From positions 186,001 through 250,000 of the forward strand of contig NZ_JSEO01000001.1 of NCBI RefSeq assembly GCF_001624705.1: a DNA stretch of 64,000 nt, written 5' to 3'. Under the pieces are notes generated by a model that saw nothing but the letters and a program-made list of their open reading frames with translations, was not told where the DNA came from and did no database searches. The DNA comes from Marinomonas sp. SBI8L (GTDB lineage: Bacteria > Pseudomonadota > Gammaproteobacteria > Pseudomonadales > Marinomonadaceae). Below are positions 18,174-26,385 of the stretch, piece after piece. The stretch's first letter is position 1. Each line of letters begins with the position of its first letter. The position numbers were made by a program, and so were the translations under genes.

Positions 18174-18422
18174 ATGAGTAAGAATAATGCCTATTGGAGC
18201 GCCAATGTTAGCTTGATGATCAAGCTGCTTGTGGTCTGGTTTGTCGTTTCTTTTGGATGCGGTATTTTACTAGTCGATGTGCTCAATAATATACAGATCG
18301 GTGGTTACAAACTTGGTTTCTGGTTTGCTCAGCAGGGGGCTATTTATACCTTTGTTGTGCTTATTTTCGTCTATGCAAAAAAAATGGCGGCGCTCGATAT
18401 TGAGCACGGCGTTGATGAATAA
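18174..18422 (+). CDS. DUF4212 protein, small subunit of a sodium:solute symporter
   Basis: 82 aa from ATG 18174, chosen over the in-frame ATG at 18159 because GAGGA at 18161-18165 sits eight bases before it; the longer form would start inside its own ribosome site. Two membrane helices (LLVVWFVVSFGCGILLVDVL and WFAQQGAIYTFVVLIFVYAK) and the opening NAYWSANVSLMIKLL are typical of DUF4212, found almost always immediately upstream of a particular SSS-family symporter. It probably forms or stabilises a two-component symporter. The next gene begins 12 bases downstream. Confidence 0.9.
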   Translation: MSKNNAYWSANVSLMIKLLVVWFVVSFGCGILLVDVLNNIQIGGYKLGFWFAQQGAIYTFVVLIFVYAKKMAALDIEHGVDE

Positions 18423-18434
18423 TCGGAGATCATC

Positions 18435-20168
18435 ATGGAATTACAAACATTAACCTATATTGTTGTCGGAATGACTTTTGCCTTATATCTAGGTATTGCA
18501 TTCTGGGCTCGTGCGGGCTCAACGAAAGAGTTTTATGTCGCAGGTGGTGGCGTACACCCTGTACTTAACGGCATGGCGACAGGTGCTGACTGGATGTCTG
18601 CAGCGTCTTTCATCGGTATGGCTGGCTTAATTGCATTTTATGGCTATGGTGGCTCTGTCTTCTTGATGGGCTGGACCGGTGGCTATGTATTGCTCGCATT
18701 GCTTCTTGCTCCTTATCTTCGTAAGTTCGGTAAATTTACCGTACCAGAATTCATCGGCGATCGTTTCTACTCAAAAACTGCCCGCATTGTGGCGGTTATT
18801 TGTTTGATCGTTGCCTCAGTAACTTATGTTATTGGGCAAATGAAAGGGATAGGGGTAGCCTTTTCACGCTTCTTAGAAGTGCAGTATGAAGTGGGTCTAT
18901 TGGTTGGTATGACTATCGTTTTCTTCTACTCAGTAATGGGTGGTATGAAAGGGATTACTTATACTCAGATAGCTCAGTATGTCGTGCTTATTTTTGCTTA
19001 TACTATTCCTGCAGTTTTCATCTCACTTAACCTTACAGGTAACCCAATTCCACAACTTGGTCTAGGTAGTACCTTGATTGGTTCTGAGACCTTCCTCCTT
19101 GATCGACTTGATCAGATTGTGACTGAGTTAGGTTGGGCAGAATACAGTACTCAAACTCGCTTAAGCACCACAAACATGGTCGCTTACACTCTATCTCTGA
19201 TGATAGGTACTGCGGGCCTTCCTCACGTAATTATCCGTTTCTTCACAGTACCTAAAGTGAAAGATGCGCGTACTTCTGCAGGTTGGGCGCTTGTTTTCAT
19301 CGCTATCTTGTATACAACAGCACCTGCTGTTGCTGCTATGGCGCGTTTAAACCTTATCAATACAATGCAACCACCAGCAGCGGAAGAAAATCTAGCTTAT
19401 GCTGAGCGTCCTGATTGGTTTAAAAACTGGGAAACAACTGGTCTTCTTAAATTTGAAGATAAAAATGGTGATGGTCGTATTCAATACGAAGCAGACAAGT
19501 CTAAAAATGAGCTAGTAAAAGTAGACAGAGATATCATGGTACTTGCTAACCCTGAAATCGCTAAACTACCTAACTGGGTTATTGCACTTGTCGCAGCGGG
19601 TGGTCTTGCAGCAGCACTATCTACCGCAGCAGGTTTATTGCTCGCAATTGCATCAGCTATTTCTCATGACTTGTTAAAAGGGGTACTCAAACCCGACATT
19701 ACAGAGAAGCAAGAGCTCAGAGCCAGTCGAATTGCCATGGCAGGTGCCATAGTATTCGCAGGTTACTTAGGCTTTAACCCACCTGATTTTGCCGCAGGGA
19801 CAGTTGCTCTAGCCTTTGGTCTAGCAGCCTCTTCTATCTTCCCTGCTTTAATGATGGGTATATTCTCTAAGAAAATGAACCGTGAAGGTGCGATTGCCGG
19901 CATGATTGCAGGCTTAAGTGTGACGCTTTTCTATGTTTTCCAACATAAGGGCATCATGTTTATTGCTAGCACATCTTTCCTAGGTGATTTACCAAATAAC
20001 TGGTTCTTAGGTATCGAACCAAATGCATTTGGTGCAGTAGGCGCTTTAGTTAACTTTACTGTTGCTCTAGCGGTTTACAGAATGTATGGCGAAGCACCTA
20101 AAGATGTTCAAGATATGGTAGAACATATACGTATCCCAGCTGGCGCAGGCCAAGCATCGGATCACTAA
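18435..20168 (+). CDS. Sodium:solute symporter (SSS family, DUF4212-associated), probable small-carboxylate uptake
   Basis: 577 aa with about 13 membrane helices. The SSS signatures are FYVAGGGVHPVLNGMATGADWMSA (shown in part), the GLPHVIIRFF motif of the acetate-permease (ActP) branch, and ALSTAAGLLLAIASAISHDL. A cytoplasmic or periplasmic loop at about residues 338-355 contains FEDKNGDGRIQYEAD, which fits an EF-hand calcium loop (DxNxDGxI...E). This family is commonly annotated as an acetate or other short carboxylate symporter; the exact substrate is inferred. GGAG precedes the ATG. It is the second gene of the DUF4212-SSS pair and ends in a strong terminator, so the sensor downstream is expressed separately. 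Confidence 0.9.
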   Translation: MELQTLTYIVVGMTFALYLGIAFWARAGSTKEFYVAGGGVHPVLNGMATGADWMSAASFIGMAGLIAFYGYGGSVFLMGWTGGYVLLALLLAPYLRKFGKFTVPEFIGDRFYSKTARIVAVICLIVASVTYVIGQMKGIGVAFSRFLEVQYEVGLLVGMTIVFFYSVMGGMKGITYTQIAQYVVLIFAYTIPAVFISLNLTGNPIPQLGLGSTLIGSETFLLDRLDQIVTELGWAEYSTQTRLSTTNMVAYTLSLMIGTAGLPHVIIRFFTVPKVKDARTSAGWALVFIAILYTTAPAVAAMARLNLINTMQPPAAEENLAYAERPDWFKNWETTGLLKFEDKNGDGRIQYEADKSKNELVKVDRDIMVLANPEIAKLPNWVIALVAAGGLAAALSTAAGLLLAIASAISHDLLKGVLKPDITEKQELRASRIAMAGAIVFAGYLGFNPPDFAAGTVALAFGLAASSIFPALMMGIFSKKMNREGAIAGMIAGLSVTLFYVFQHKGIMFIASTSFLGDLPNNWFLGIEPNAFGAVGALVNFTVALAVYRMYGEAPKDVQDMVEHIRIPAGAGQASDH

Positions 20169-20218
20169 AATTGACTGGGCCTAATTTAGTTTTAAGCTTA
20201 ATTAGGTCAAGCTAAACA

Positions 20219-20250
20219 AAAAGATACCGATCCTTGTATCGGTATCTTTT
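20219..20250 (+). terminator. Strong rho-independent terminator after the symporter
   Basis: A 13-bp perfect stem (AAAAGATACCGAT / ATCGGTATCTTTT) with a 6-base loop and a U-tail within the stem, 50 bases after the stop. Confidence 0.87.
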
Positions 20251-20412
20251 CTCATATATAAACTCATAAACACTTGTTGCTTATACTCTAATATGAGCAA
20301 AATATAGACACGGAATGCGATGCGATAAAGTGGATAACAGGCTTTACCCTTCACTTAAGGTTTGAGCAGAAACTCACCTGTATCTCTTTAATAATCATAA
20401 GCAGGATTTTAT

Positions 20413-20898
20413 ATGTTCAAAAATAAACACGTAGTTATCGCACTAATAGTGGCGCCTATTCTAGCTTTATTAGCTTATTTTGGTGTTGATAACCTAGTCA
20501 GTGAAAAGCCTCATAAAGCCATCGAAGGGGAGTCTTACCCTCTTGTTGCTAAATCTAACTGTCGTTACACCAGTGGCAAATGTACTTTTCAGAACGGTAA
20601 TTTTGAACTCAATATCTATATTGAAAACGGTAAAACCTTGATAGTAAGTTCACCCTATTCACTTTCTGAAGTAGAAGCGTCCTTACTCGATAACCAAGGC
20701 AATACTAGTAAACTTTATTTTGTCCAAGATACAGACCAAGGTACTCAGTGGTCACAGAAAATCATATCTGAAATCACACCAGAATCAGTCATACGTTTGG
20801 TCACCATCGCCTCAAAAAGTATCTATTATGGCGAAACAGAAATGGCATTTATCGATTATCAGACCAGCTTTAATGAAGACTTTAAACGCGAGAACTAA
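20413..20898 (+). CDS. Hypothetical membrane-anchored protein
   Basis: 161 aa and not recognised. One N-terminal membrane helix (about residues 7-24, VVIALIVAPILALLAYFGV) tethers a presumably periplasmic domain of about 130 residues, predicted mainly beta (short alternating hydrophobic stretches). Two cysteines lie close together in CRYTSGKCTF and could form a disulfide. It sits between the symporter terminator and the hybrid kinase, 79 bases before the kinase start and in the same direction, so the two may be cotranscribed and the protein may assist that sensor. An AGGA lies about eight bases before the ATG. Confidence 0.7.
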   Translation: MFKNKHVVIALIVAPILALLAYFGVDNLVSEKPHKAIEGESYPLVAKSNCRYTSGKCTFQNGNFELNIYIENGKTLIVSSPYSLSEVEASLLDNQGNTSKLYFVQDTDQGTQWSQKIISEITPESVIRLVTIASKSIYYGETEMAFIDYQTSFNEDFKREN

Positions 20899-20966
20899 AC
20901 CATTTATGGTCAAATACACAGCTGATTGCTGTAAAGCGACAAACCTAAACCTCAATTTCAGTCTAT

Positions 20967-20980
20967 AGGAGCTTAATATT
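20967..20980 (+). promoter_or_regulatory. Shine-Dalgarno and ATT initiation site of the hybrid kinase
   Basis: AGGAG at 20967-20971, six bases, then ATT at 20978. Between the in-frame TAG (20966) and GTG 21092 there is no ATG, GTG or TTG. ATT initiation is known in bacteria for infC, where it permits autoregulation; any regulatory role here is inference. Confidence 0.6.
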
Positions 20981-23900
20981 TTAACTCCTATTTGGATTCT
21001 ACTGGCGATAGCCTACATCTTAGGTTTATTTTGGATTGCTCGTTGGGGAGATAAAGAAAACCCTAAGATAAAACAGCTAACTCGGCACCCTGTGGTTTAC
21101 AGCCTGTCTTTGGCTATATATTGCACCGCTTGGACCTTTTATGGCGCTGTGGGTGAAGCCGCTCGCTTTGGTTGGAGCTATCTTCCTATTCTATTAGGCC
21201 CAGTATTACTCTATTTATTTGCATTTCCTTTTTTAAAAAAACTCACCTTTGTTAGCCACAAACAAAACATCACCTCGATCGCGGATTTCATTTCTTCCCG
21301 CTATGGTAAACGCCCTTTAACAGCACCTCTGGTCATCATGATCGCCATGTTGGCAATCATTCCTTATATTTCGCTGCAACTTAAAGCAATAGGTTCAAAC
21401 TTCAGCTTATTCGTAAATCAAGAAGGTGTTTCTTCCTCTGCTATTGTGCTGATTGCAACAATTTCAGTGGGCATTTTTGCGGTGATATTTGGTACCCGTA
21501 AAATTGAGGTGACTGAATATAGATCAGGTATGATGCTAGCCATTGCGGTTGAGTCTTTGTTCAAACTTTTCGCGATTATTGGCGTTGGTTTTATTGCCAT
21601 AATCCTACTCAATGACCAAGACAGTGTTTCAATCTCACAAACACTTGAGCACACTTTTAATTCTCAAGTTTGGCAAACAGATGACTTCCTTTCTTTCAGC
21701 TTTCTCATGCAGACCTTGATGGGCGCTGCCGCTGTTATCTGTTTACCAAGGCAATTTCACGTTACCGTTGTTGACCATCAAGAGAAAAAACAACTGAATA
21801 TGGCCCGTTGGATTTTTCCTATTTACTTGACCATATTTGCCATACTCATTCCTCCCATCGCCATGACAGGCCAAAACTTATTTGGTGTAGATACAAATGC
21901 AGATACTTATGTCATTCAGTTTGCCATAGCCTCTGATAACACCTTTTTAGAAGTATTGATTTTCCTCGGTGGTTTATCGGCTACCACCGCAATGATCATC
22001 ATTGCCACCTTCTCGTTAAGTATTATGATTTCGAACGATGTCATTCTGCCAATTATGTTGGCCAGAGCCTCCTCTCGAAATCAGGCGCAACCGCTTTATC
22101 ACAAGAAAATGCTACATATTAGGCGTTTTGTTATTGCCGCCATTCTTATCTTGTCTTACCTCTACTACCAAGAGATGGCCACTAGCGAGTCTTTAGCGGG
22201 CACAGGCTTATTAGCCTTCTCTCTCGTATTACAGCTGGTACCCGCTGTAATTGGCGGCTTGTACTGGCGTCGTGGGCATGCAGTTGGTGTCTATACAGGC
22301 TTTGGGCTAGGTTTTGTTTTTTGGCTACTCTGGCTTATTTTCCCCTTGCTTGGCGTACAAGAGTGGTCAAGCCACAATTTTGAAACCCGTGCTGAAGTTA
22401 TTTCCTTAGGAGCATGTATTAGCCTCATCGCCAATATTGTTGGCTATATTGCAGGCTCCCTTCTTGCTAGCGAAAGGCTCATAGATAGAATCCAAGCAAC
22501 GGCCTTTGTCAGCCCGACCTCTGAACTTGAAGGTCGTTTTATTAAGCCTAAATCACTGGCACAAAACGGCGACCTCATTGTTTTACTGGAAACCTTTTTA
22601 GGTAAACAGAGAAGCCAACAAATATTATTTGAATATCAAGAACAGCATAATTTTACCTTATTAGAAAAGGATTCTCCTGACCGTCAATTTATCGACTTTT
22701 GTGAGCGTATCCTAGGTGGTGTATTTGGTGGATCATCAGCAAGAACCATTATCAATTCTGTCATGGTAGGTAAAAGAATGAAGGTCGAAGAGATGGTGAC
22801 CTATCTCGATGAAGCCACCCAAGCCATTCAGTTTAACCAAAATTTGCTCTTTGTCTCTATGGACAATCTTGCCCAAGGTATCAGTGTCATAGATAAAGAA
22901 TTACAACTGGTTGCTTGGAACAAAACCTATGCCGAGCTATACCATTACCCTGATAACCTACTCAAAGTTGGCGTACCAATCGAAAGTTTGATTCGTTTTA
23001 ATGCACAAAACGGAGAGTGTGGTTTTGGTGATGTTGAAACCTTAGTACAAAAACGATTAACCCATTTACGCAATGCTAGCCAACACAGATTCTTACGAAG
23101 AAGAGCAAACGGCAGAGTCATTGAAATGTTAGGTAACCCTTTACCAGAAGGCGGTTTTGTTACCAGTTTCACCGATGTTACCGAACATATTGAAAGCCAA
23201 CATGCCCTTAAAGAAGCCAATATAGACTTACAGAACCGAGTGCAAGCTCGATCTGATGAAGTAAAGAGCGTCAACCAAGAGCTTATTCAAGAGATCAATC
23301 GCAGGGCGAAAGCAGAGTTAGAACTGATTAAGGCAAAAGCAGAAGCAGAAAAAGCTAACCATACTAAAACTGAGTTTTTAGCCTTAGCCAGCCATGATAT
23401 TTTACAGCCCTTGAATGCTGCTAGGCTTTATTTAGGCGCTTTAGATGCTGAGTCGCTGGAGAGTTCAACTCAGTCAATTGTTGATAAGCTCAATGAGTCA
23501 GTACAATCTACTGAGACCTTGATATCCACGCTATTAGAGATAGCGCGCTTTGATCAAGGAGCAATTAAGCCAGTGCTGATTGATATCAATTTGAATGATT
23601 TACTACAGCCTATCGTCAATGAGTTTTCAGTGATTGCTGAAGATAAAAATGTCTTACTTAAAAGCCATATAGGCAAACATAAGGTACATAGTGACCCCTT
23701 GTATCTAAGACGTATTATTCAAAACTTTGTTTCTAATGCGGTCAAATATACTCAAGAAGGTAAGGTGCTGATTGCCTGTCGTAAACGCAATGATCACTTA
23801 TTAATTCAAGTATGGGACACAGGTGTGGGTATACCCATCCAAGAACAAAGCCATATTTTTGAAGACTTTTATCGTTGGCAAAATACGAATGAAGAAGGCA

Positions 23901-24430
23901 TTGGTCTTGGGCTTGGATTAGTAAAACGCATGCAAAACGTTTTAGGCCTTACAAGTGAAGTTAGATCTAAAGTCAACTCTGGTAGCTGCTTCAGTATTAA
24001 AGTCCCGCTAGCAAAAGAGCAAGAAGAGTTAGAACAACAGGCAAGCGCGACTATCAAGACAACATTTGAAGCTAAGCATCAAATCACAGCTTGGTGTATT
24101 GATGATGACCCAAACAATTTAGATGCGATGCAATCACTACTCGAACGCTGGCAGCACCCTGTCTTCTGTTTTACAAAGGTTCAATCAGCCTTAGCTCAAG
24201 AACAAGCCCCCGACCTTTTATTAGTGGATTATCAGCTTGGTCAAGATTTAGATGGATTAGCTCTGATTAAGGCAATTCGAGATAAATTTGAAAGCAATAT
24301 TCCAGCCGTGTTAATCACAGCAATGCGCGACCCTAAATTGATCCAAGATTGCCAGCAACAAAAAGTAAACTATTTACCAAAGCCGGTTAAACCAGCCAAG
24401 CTGAGAAGTATTATTCAGGCAATAAAATAG
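20978..24430 (+). CDS. SSS-domain hybrid sensor histidine kinase (CrbS-like) with ATT start
   Basis: 1150 aa if initiated at ATT 20978; the first ATG/GTG-type start in frame is GTG 21092, which would cut off the first membrane helix (ILLAIAYILGLFWIARWGD) conserved at the start of this family and has no ribosome site. An in-frame TAG at 20966 bounds the frame, and AGGAG (20967-20971) lies six bases before the ATT. Domains: an SSS-like 13-helix region to about residue 530, PAS (VSMDNLAQGISVIDKELQLV), a coiled coil, HisKA with His in LALASHDILQPLNA, HATPase_c (IIQNFVSNAVKYT; DTGVGI), and a C-terminal receiver with Asp in LLLVDYQLGQ. Relatives (CrbS) sense acetate-type signals and control acetyl-CoA synthetase through a LuxR-type partner; none is seen here. 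Confidence 0.88.
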   Translation: MLTPIWILLAIAYILGLFWIARWGDKENPKIKQLTRHPVVYSLSLAIYCTAWTFYGAVGEAARFGWSYLPILLGPVLLYLFAFPFLKKLTFVSHKQNITSIADFISSRYGKRPLTAPLVIMIAMLAIIPYISLQLKAIGSNFSLFVNQEGVSSSAIVLIATISVGIFAVIFGTRKIEVTEYRSGMMLAIAVESLFKLFAIIGVGFIAIILLNDQDSVSISQTLEHTFNSQVWQTDDFLSFSFLMQTLMGAAAVICLPRQFHVTVVDHQEKKQLNMARWIFPIYLTIFAILIPPIAMTGQNLFGVDTNADTYVIQFAIASDNTFLEVLIFLGGLSATTAMIIIATFSLSIMISNDVILPIMLARASSRNQAQPLYHKKMLHIRRFVIAAILILSYLYYQEMATSESLAGTGLLAFSLVLQLVPAVIGGLYWRRGHAVGVYTGFGLGFVFWLLWLIFPLLGVQEWSSHNFETRAEVISLGACISLIANIVGYIAGSLLASERLIDRIQATAFVSPTSELEGRFIKPKSLAQNGDLIVLLETFLGKQRSQQILFEYQEQHNFTLLEKDSPDRQFIDFCERILGGVFGGSSARTIINSVMVGKRMKVEEMVTYLDEATQAIQFNQNLLFVSMDNLAQGISVIDKELQLVAWNKTYAELYHYPDNLLKVGVPIESLIRFNAQNGECGFGDVETLVQKRLTHLRNASQHRFLRRRANGRVIEMLGNPLPEGGFVTSFTDVTEHIESQHALKEANIDLQNRVQARSDEVKSVNQELIQEINRRAKAELELIKAKAEAEKANHTKTEFLALASHDILQPLNAARLYLGALDAESLESSTQSIVDKLNESVQSTETLISTLLEIARFDQGAIKPVLIDINLNDLLQPIVNEFSVIAEDKNVLLKSHIGKHKVHSDPLYLRRIIQNFVSNAVKYTQEGKVLIACRKRNDHLLIQVWDTGVGIPIQEQSHIFEDFYRWQNTNEEGIGLGLGLVKRMQNVLGLTSEVRSKVNSGSCFSIKVPLAKEQEELEQQASATIKTTFEAKHQITAWCIDDDPNNLDAMQSLLERWQHPVFCFTKVQSALAQEQAPDLLLVDYQLGQDLDGLALIKAIRDKFESNIPAVLITAMRDPKLIQDCQQQKVNYLPKPVKPAKLRSIIQAIK

Positions 24431-24462
24431 CCTTATCTTAGTTAGACTCCAAGATAAGGCTA
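24428..24462. terminator. Stem-loop overlapping the kinase stop codon
   Basis: A perfect 12-bp stem (TAGCCTTATCTT / AAGATAAGGCTA) with an 11-base loop; its first three bases are the kinase TAG stop. There is no T-run. It lies between convergent genes. Confidence 0.45.
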
Positions 24463-24487
24463 GATTATAGATGCTAGTTATTCGGCA

Positions 24488-24925
24488 TTAATATTGACGA
24501 TATAAGCTAGTTTTGCCTGACTTATCAAAAGCTATTACTTGGAAGTCTTTAAAGGGAGCACCTTCTTTTGCCATGCCAGGGGAATGCATGGGCATGCCAG
24601 GAGCAGAAAGGCCGGCAATATTTGTTGGCTTCTCTTTTAGTAATCTTTCTATTTCTGCTTGAGGTACATGCCCCTCGATAAGATAGCCTTCAATAATTGC
24701 CGTATGACAAGATCCTAGTTGATAAGGTAGACCATGACTTTGACGAACGTTTGACCAATCCTTATCAGCATGAACAGTCACTTCATGACCGTTTTTCTCC
24801 ATTATTTTCGCCCATGCAGCGCAACAGCCACAGTTCGCAGATTTATAAAGGTCTATGGTTGCTGCAAAAGCTTGAGAACTAACAAGTGCTGCAGCCAAGA
24901 TAAGGGTGTTCGATTTAATTTTCAT
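24488..24925 (-). CDS. DUF411 secreted metal-binding-like protein
   Basis: 145 aa. A Sec signal peptide (residues 1-21, ending SSQAFA) is followed by the DUF411 domain: TIDLYKSANCGCCAAWAKIM with a CGCC cluster, then a conserved SCHTAIIEGYLIEGHVP. The C-terminal half has Met and His residues (APGMPMHSPGM) that could also bind metal. Members are small periplasmic proteins often found near copper-resistance genes; no copper genes are adjacent here. It is probably monocistronic and convergent with the hybrid kinase gene. Confidence 0.88.
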   Translation of the reverse strand: MKIKSNTLILAAALVSSQAFAATIDLYKSANCGCCAAWAKIMEKNGHEVTVHADKDWSNVRQSHGLPYQLGSCHTAIIEGYLIEGHVPQAEIERLLKEKPTNIAGLSAPGMPMHSPGMAKEGAPFKDFQVIAFDKSGKTSLYRQY

Positions 24926-25043
24926 AGGTACTCCACATAGAATCCATGGTTAAAACCAATTCTGGGTATTATTCTAGAAATTGATTTTAAGGCTTGGAGA
25001 TAGGTCTAAGGTCAAACAGTTTTTTTTAAAACAATAACAATGC

Positions 25044-25388
25044 TCAATTCAGTTGATTGATTTCGTCTTGCAGCTGCTCAAGTTCATCTAGAATACGAAT
25101 GAATTTTTGTCCAAACTCTGTCACTTGATACTCCACTCTTGGTGGCACTTCATTAAAACTTATGCGTTCTAATATACCAAAGTCCGTATTTTTTCTAAGG
25201 CACTCATTCAGTACTTTGGTGCTGAGTCCCTCTACACTTTTTACCATTTTACCTGGGCGATTAACCCCTTCTTTTAACAGTTGATACACGGTCAAAGACC
25301 ATTTACAGCCATATATAGTCTCCACCATACGTGCGCTATTTTCTGGGGCTTTTTTTCGACTAATTTTATTTTCTAATGTTTTCATCAA
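25044..25388 (-). CDS. HxlR-family winged-helix transcriptional regulator
   Basis: 114 aa, the standard HxlR/MarR-like length. YGCKWSLTVYQLLKEGVNRPGKM and the following GLSTKVLNECLRKN form the recognition winged helix, and the wing VEYQVTEFGQKFI is typical. These dimeric regulators often respond to oxidative or electrophilic stress. It is divergent from an SDR gene with 111 bases between; an AACCAA-N7-TTGGTT repeat lies there and could be its site. ATG 25385 (second Met) is an alternative start. Confidence 0.88.
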   Translation of the reverse strand: MMKTLENKISRKKAPENSARMVETIYGCKWSLTVYQLLKEGVNRPGKMVKSVEGLSTKVLNECLRKNTDFGILERISFNEVPPRVEYQVTEFGQKFIRILDELEQLQDEINQLN

Positions 25389-25411
25389 GATATACCAAAA
25401 AGTACCTATAG

Positions 25412-25430
25412 AACCAATTTGTGCTTGGTT
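25412..25430. promoter_or_regulatory. Candidate HxlR operator
   Basis: AACCAA (25412-25417) and TTGGTT (25425-25430) form an inverted repeat with a 7-base spacer in the short divergent region between the HxlR and SDR genes. Position and symmetry suggest a regulator site; the repeat is short. Confidence 0.4.
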
Positions 25431-25499
25431 TTCAAGCCGCTAGCTCTCCATTTAAGCTAACTAAATAATCTTTAACAAGACCTAATTAGGAGAGTTATT

Positions 25500-26276
25500 A
25501 TGACACAAGCAAATACACCTTTAGCCTTTATTTTAGGCGGTTCCAGCGGTATGGGTTTAGCTACGGCAAAGCAACTTGCAACCCAAGGTTGTGATTTAAT
25601 TATTGCCTCCAGTTCTCAGGATAAGTTAGCCGCTGCAAAGGCAGAACTGAATCAAATTAACCATGCAATTCAAGTAAAGACGTTGCAAGTTAACCTTTAT
25701 CAGGAAGAGGACGTTAGCACTTTAATTAATGCAATTACAGAGCAAGCACGCCCTATCGATTATTTTGTTAATGCCGCTGGCTACTTCAAACCGACCGCAT
25801 TTGTAGAGCATCAAGCATCTGATTTTGATAAGTATATGATCTTAAATAAAGCCAGCTTCTTTATTAGCCAAGCCATTGCTAAAAACATGATAGCCAATCA
25901 ATCAGGTTCAATAGTCCATATTGGCTCGATGTGGGCAAAACAGGCAATTAAAGCGACCCCTTCTAGCGCCTATTCTATGGCTAAAGCTGGGTTACATGCA
26001 TTAACTCAACATATGGCGATGGAATTATCAGAGTTTAACATTAGGGTGAATGCCGTTGCGCCAGCCGTAGTGAAAACGCCAATTTATCACTCCTTTATTG
26101 ATAAAAATGAACTTGATGATGCATTGGCTGGTTTTGATGGTTTCCATCCTATTGGTCGTATTGGTACACCAGAGGATATTGCCAACAGTATCTGCTTTTT
26201 ATTGAGCGAAAAAGCAAGCTGGGTAACAGGTGCTATTTGGGATGTTGACGGTGGTGTTTTATCAGGCCGAAACTAG
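25500..26276 (+). CDS. SDR family oxidoreductase
   Basis: 258 aa classical short-chain dehydrogenase. Residues 10-20 carry [12 protein letters not shown], the NAD(P)-binding loop. VNAAGYF (NNAG equivalent), the Ser of HIGSMWA, the catalytic Tyr and Lys in YSMAKAG, and the C-terminal [34 protein letters not shown] pattern (shown in part in the family) complete the fold. A good AGGAG site precedes the ATG. The divergent HxlR gene is a likely regulator. The substrate is not evident. Confidence 0.92.
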   Translation: MTQANTPLAFILGGSSGMGLATAKQLATQGCDLIIASSSQDKLAAAKAELNQINHAIQVKTLQVNLYQEEDVSTLINAITEQARPIDYFVNAAGYFKPTAFVEHQASDFDKYMILNKASFFISQAIAKNMIANQSGSIVHIGSMWAKQAIKATPSSAYSMAKAGLHALTQHMAMELSEFNIRVNAVAPAVVKTPIYHSFIDKNELDDALAGFDGFHPIGRIGTPEDIANSICFLLSEKASWVTGAIWDVDGGVLSGRN

Positions 26277-26316
26277 TACAAAACTCACTAGAAAGGCCTA
26301 TCTGAACTGATTAGAG

Positions 26317-26347
26317 AAAGGTAGAGAGTTATCCCTACCTTTTTTTA
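26317..26347. terminator. Rho-independent terminator after the SDR gene
   Basis: An 8-bp stem (AAAGGTAG / CTACCTTT) with a 10-base loop followed by a T-run, between the convergent SDR and GGDEF-EAL genes. Confidence 0.83.
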
Positions 26348-26385
26348 TTTCTATCCAGTTAAGTTTATCTTTTTGAAAACTTAAC

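Noticed and set aside
20720-20968. 82-aa plus-strand frame overlapping the 161-aa gene
   Set aside because: It overlaps a better-supported gene in another frame and has no domain or ribosome site.
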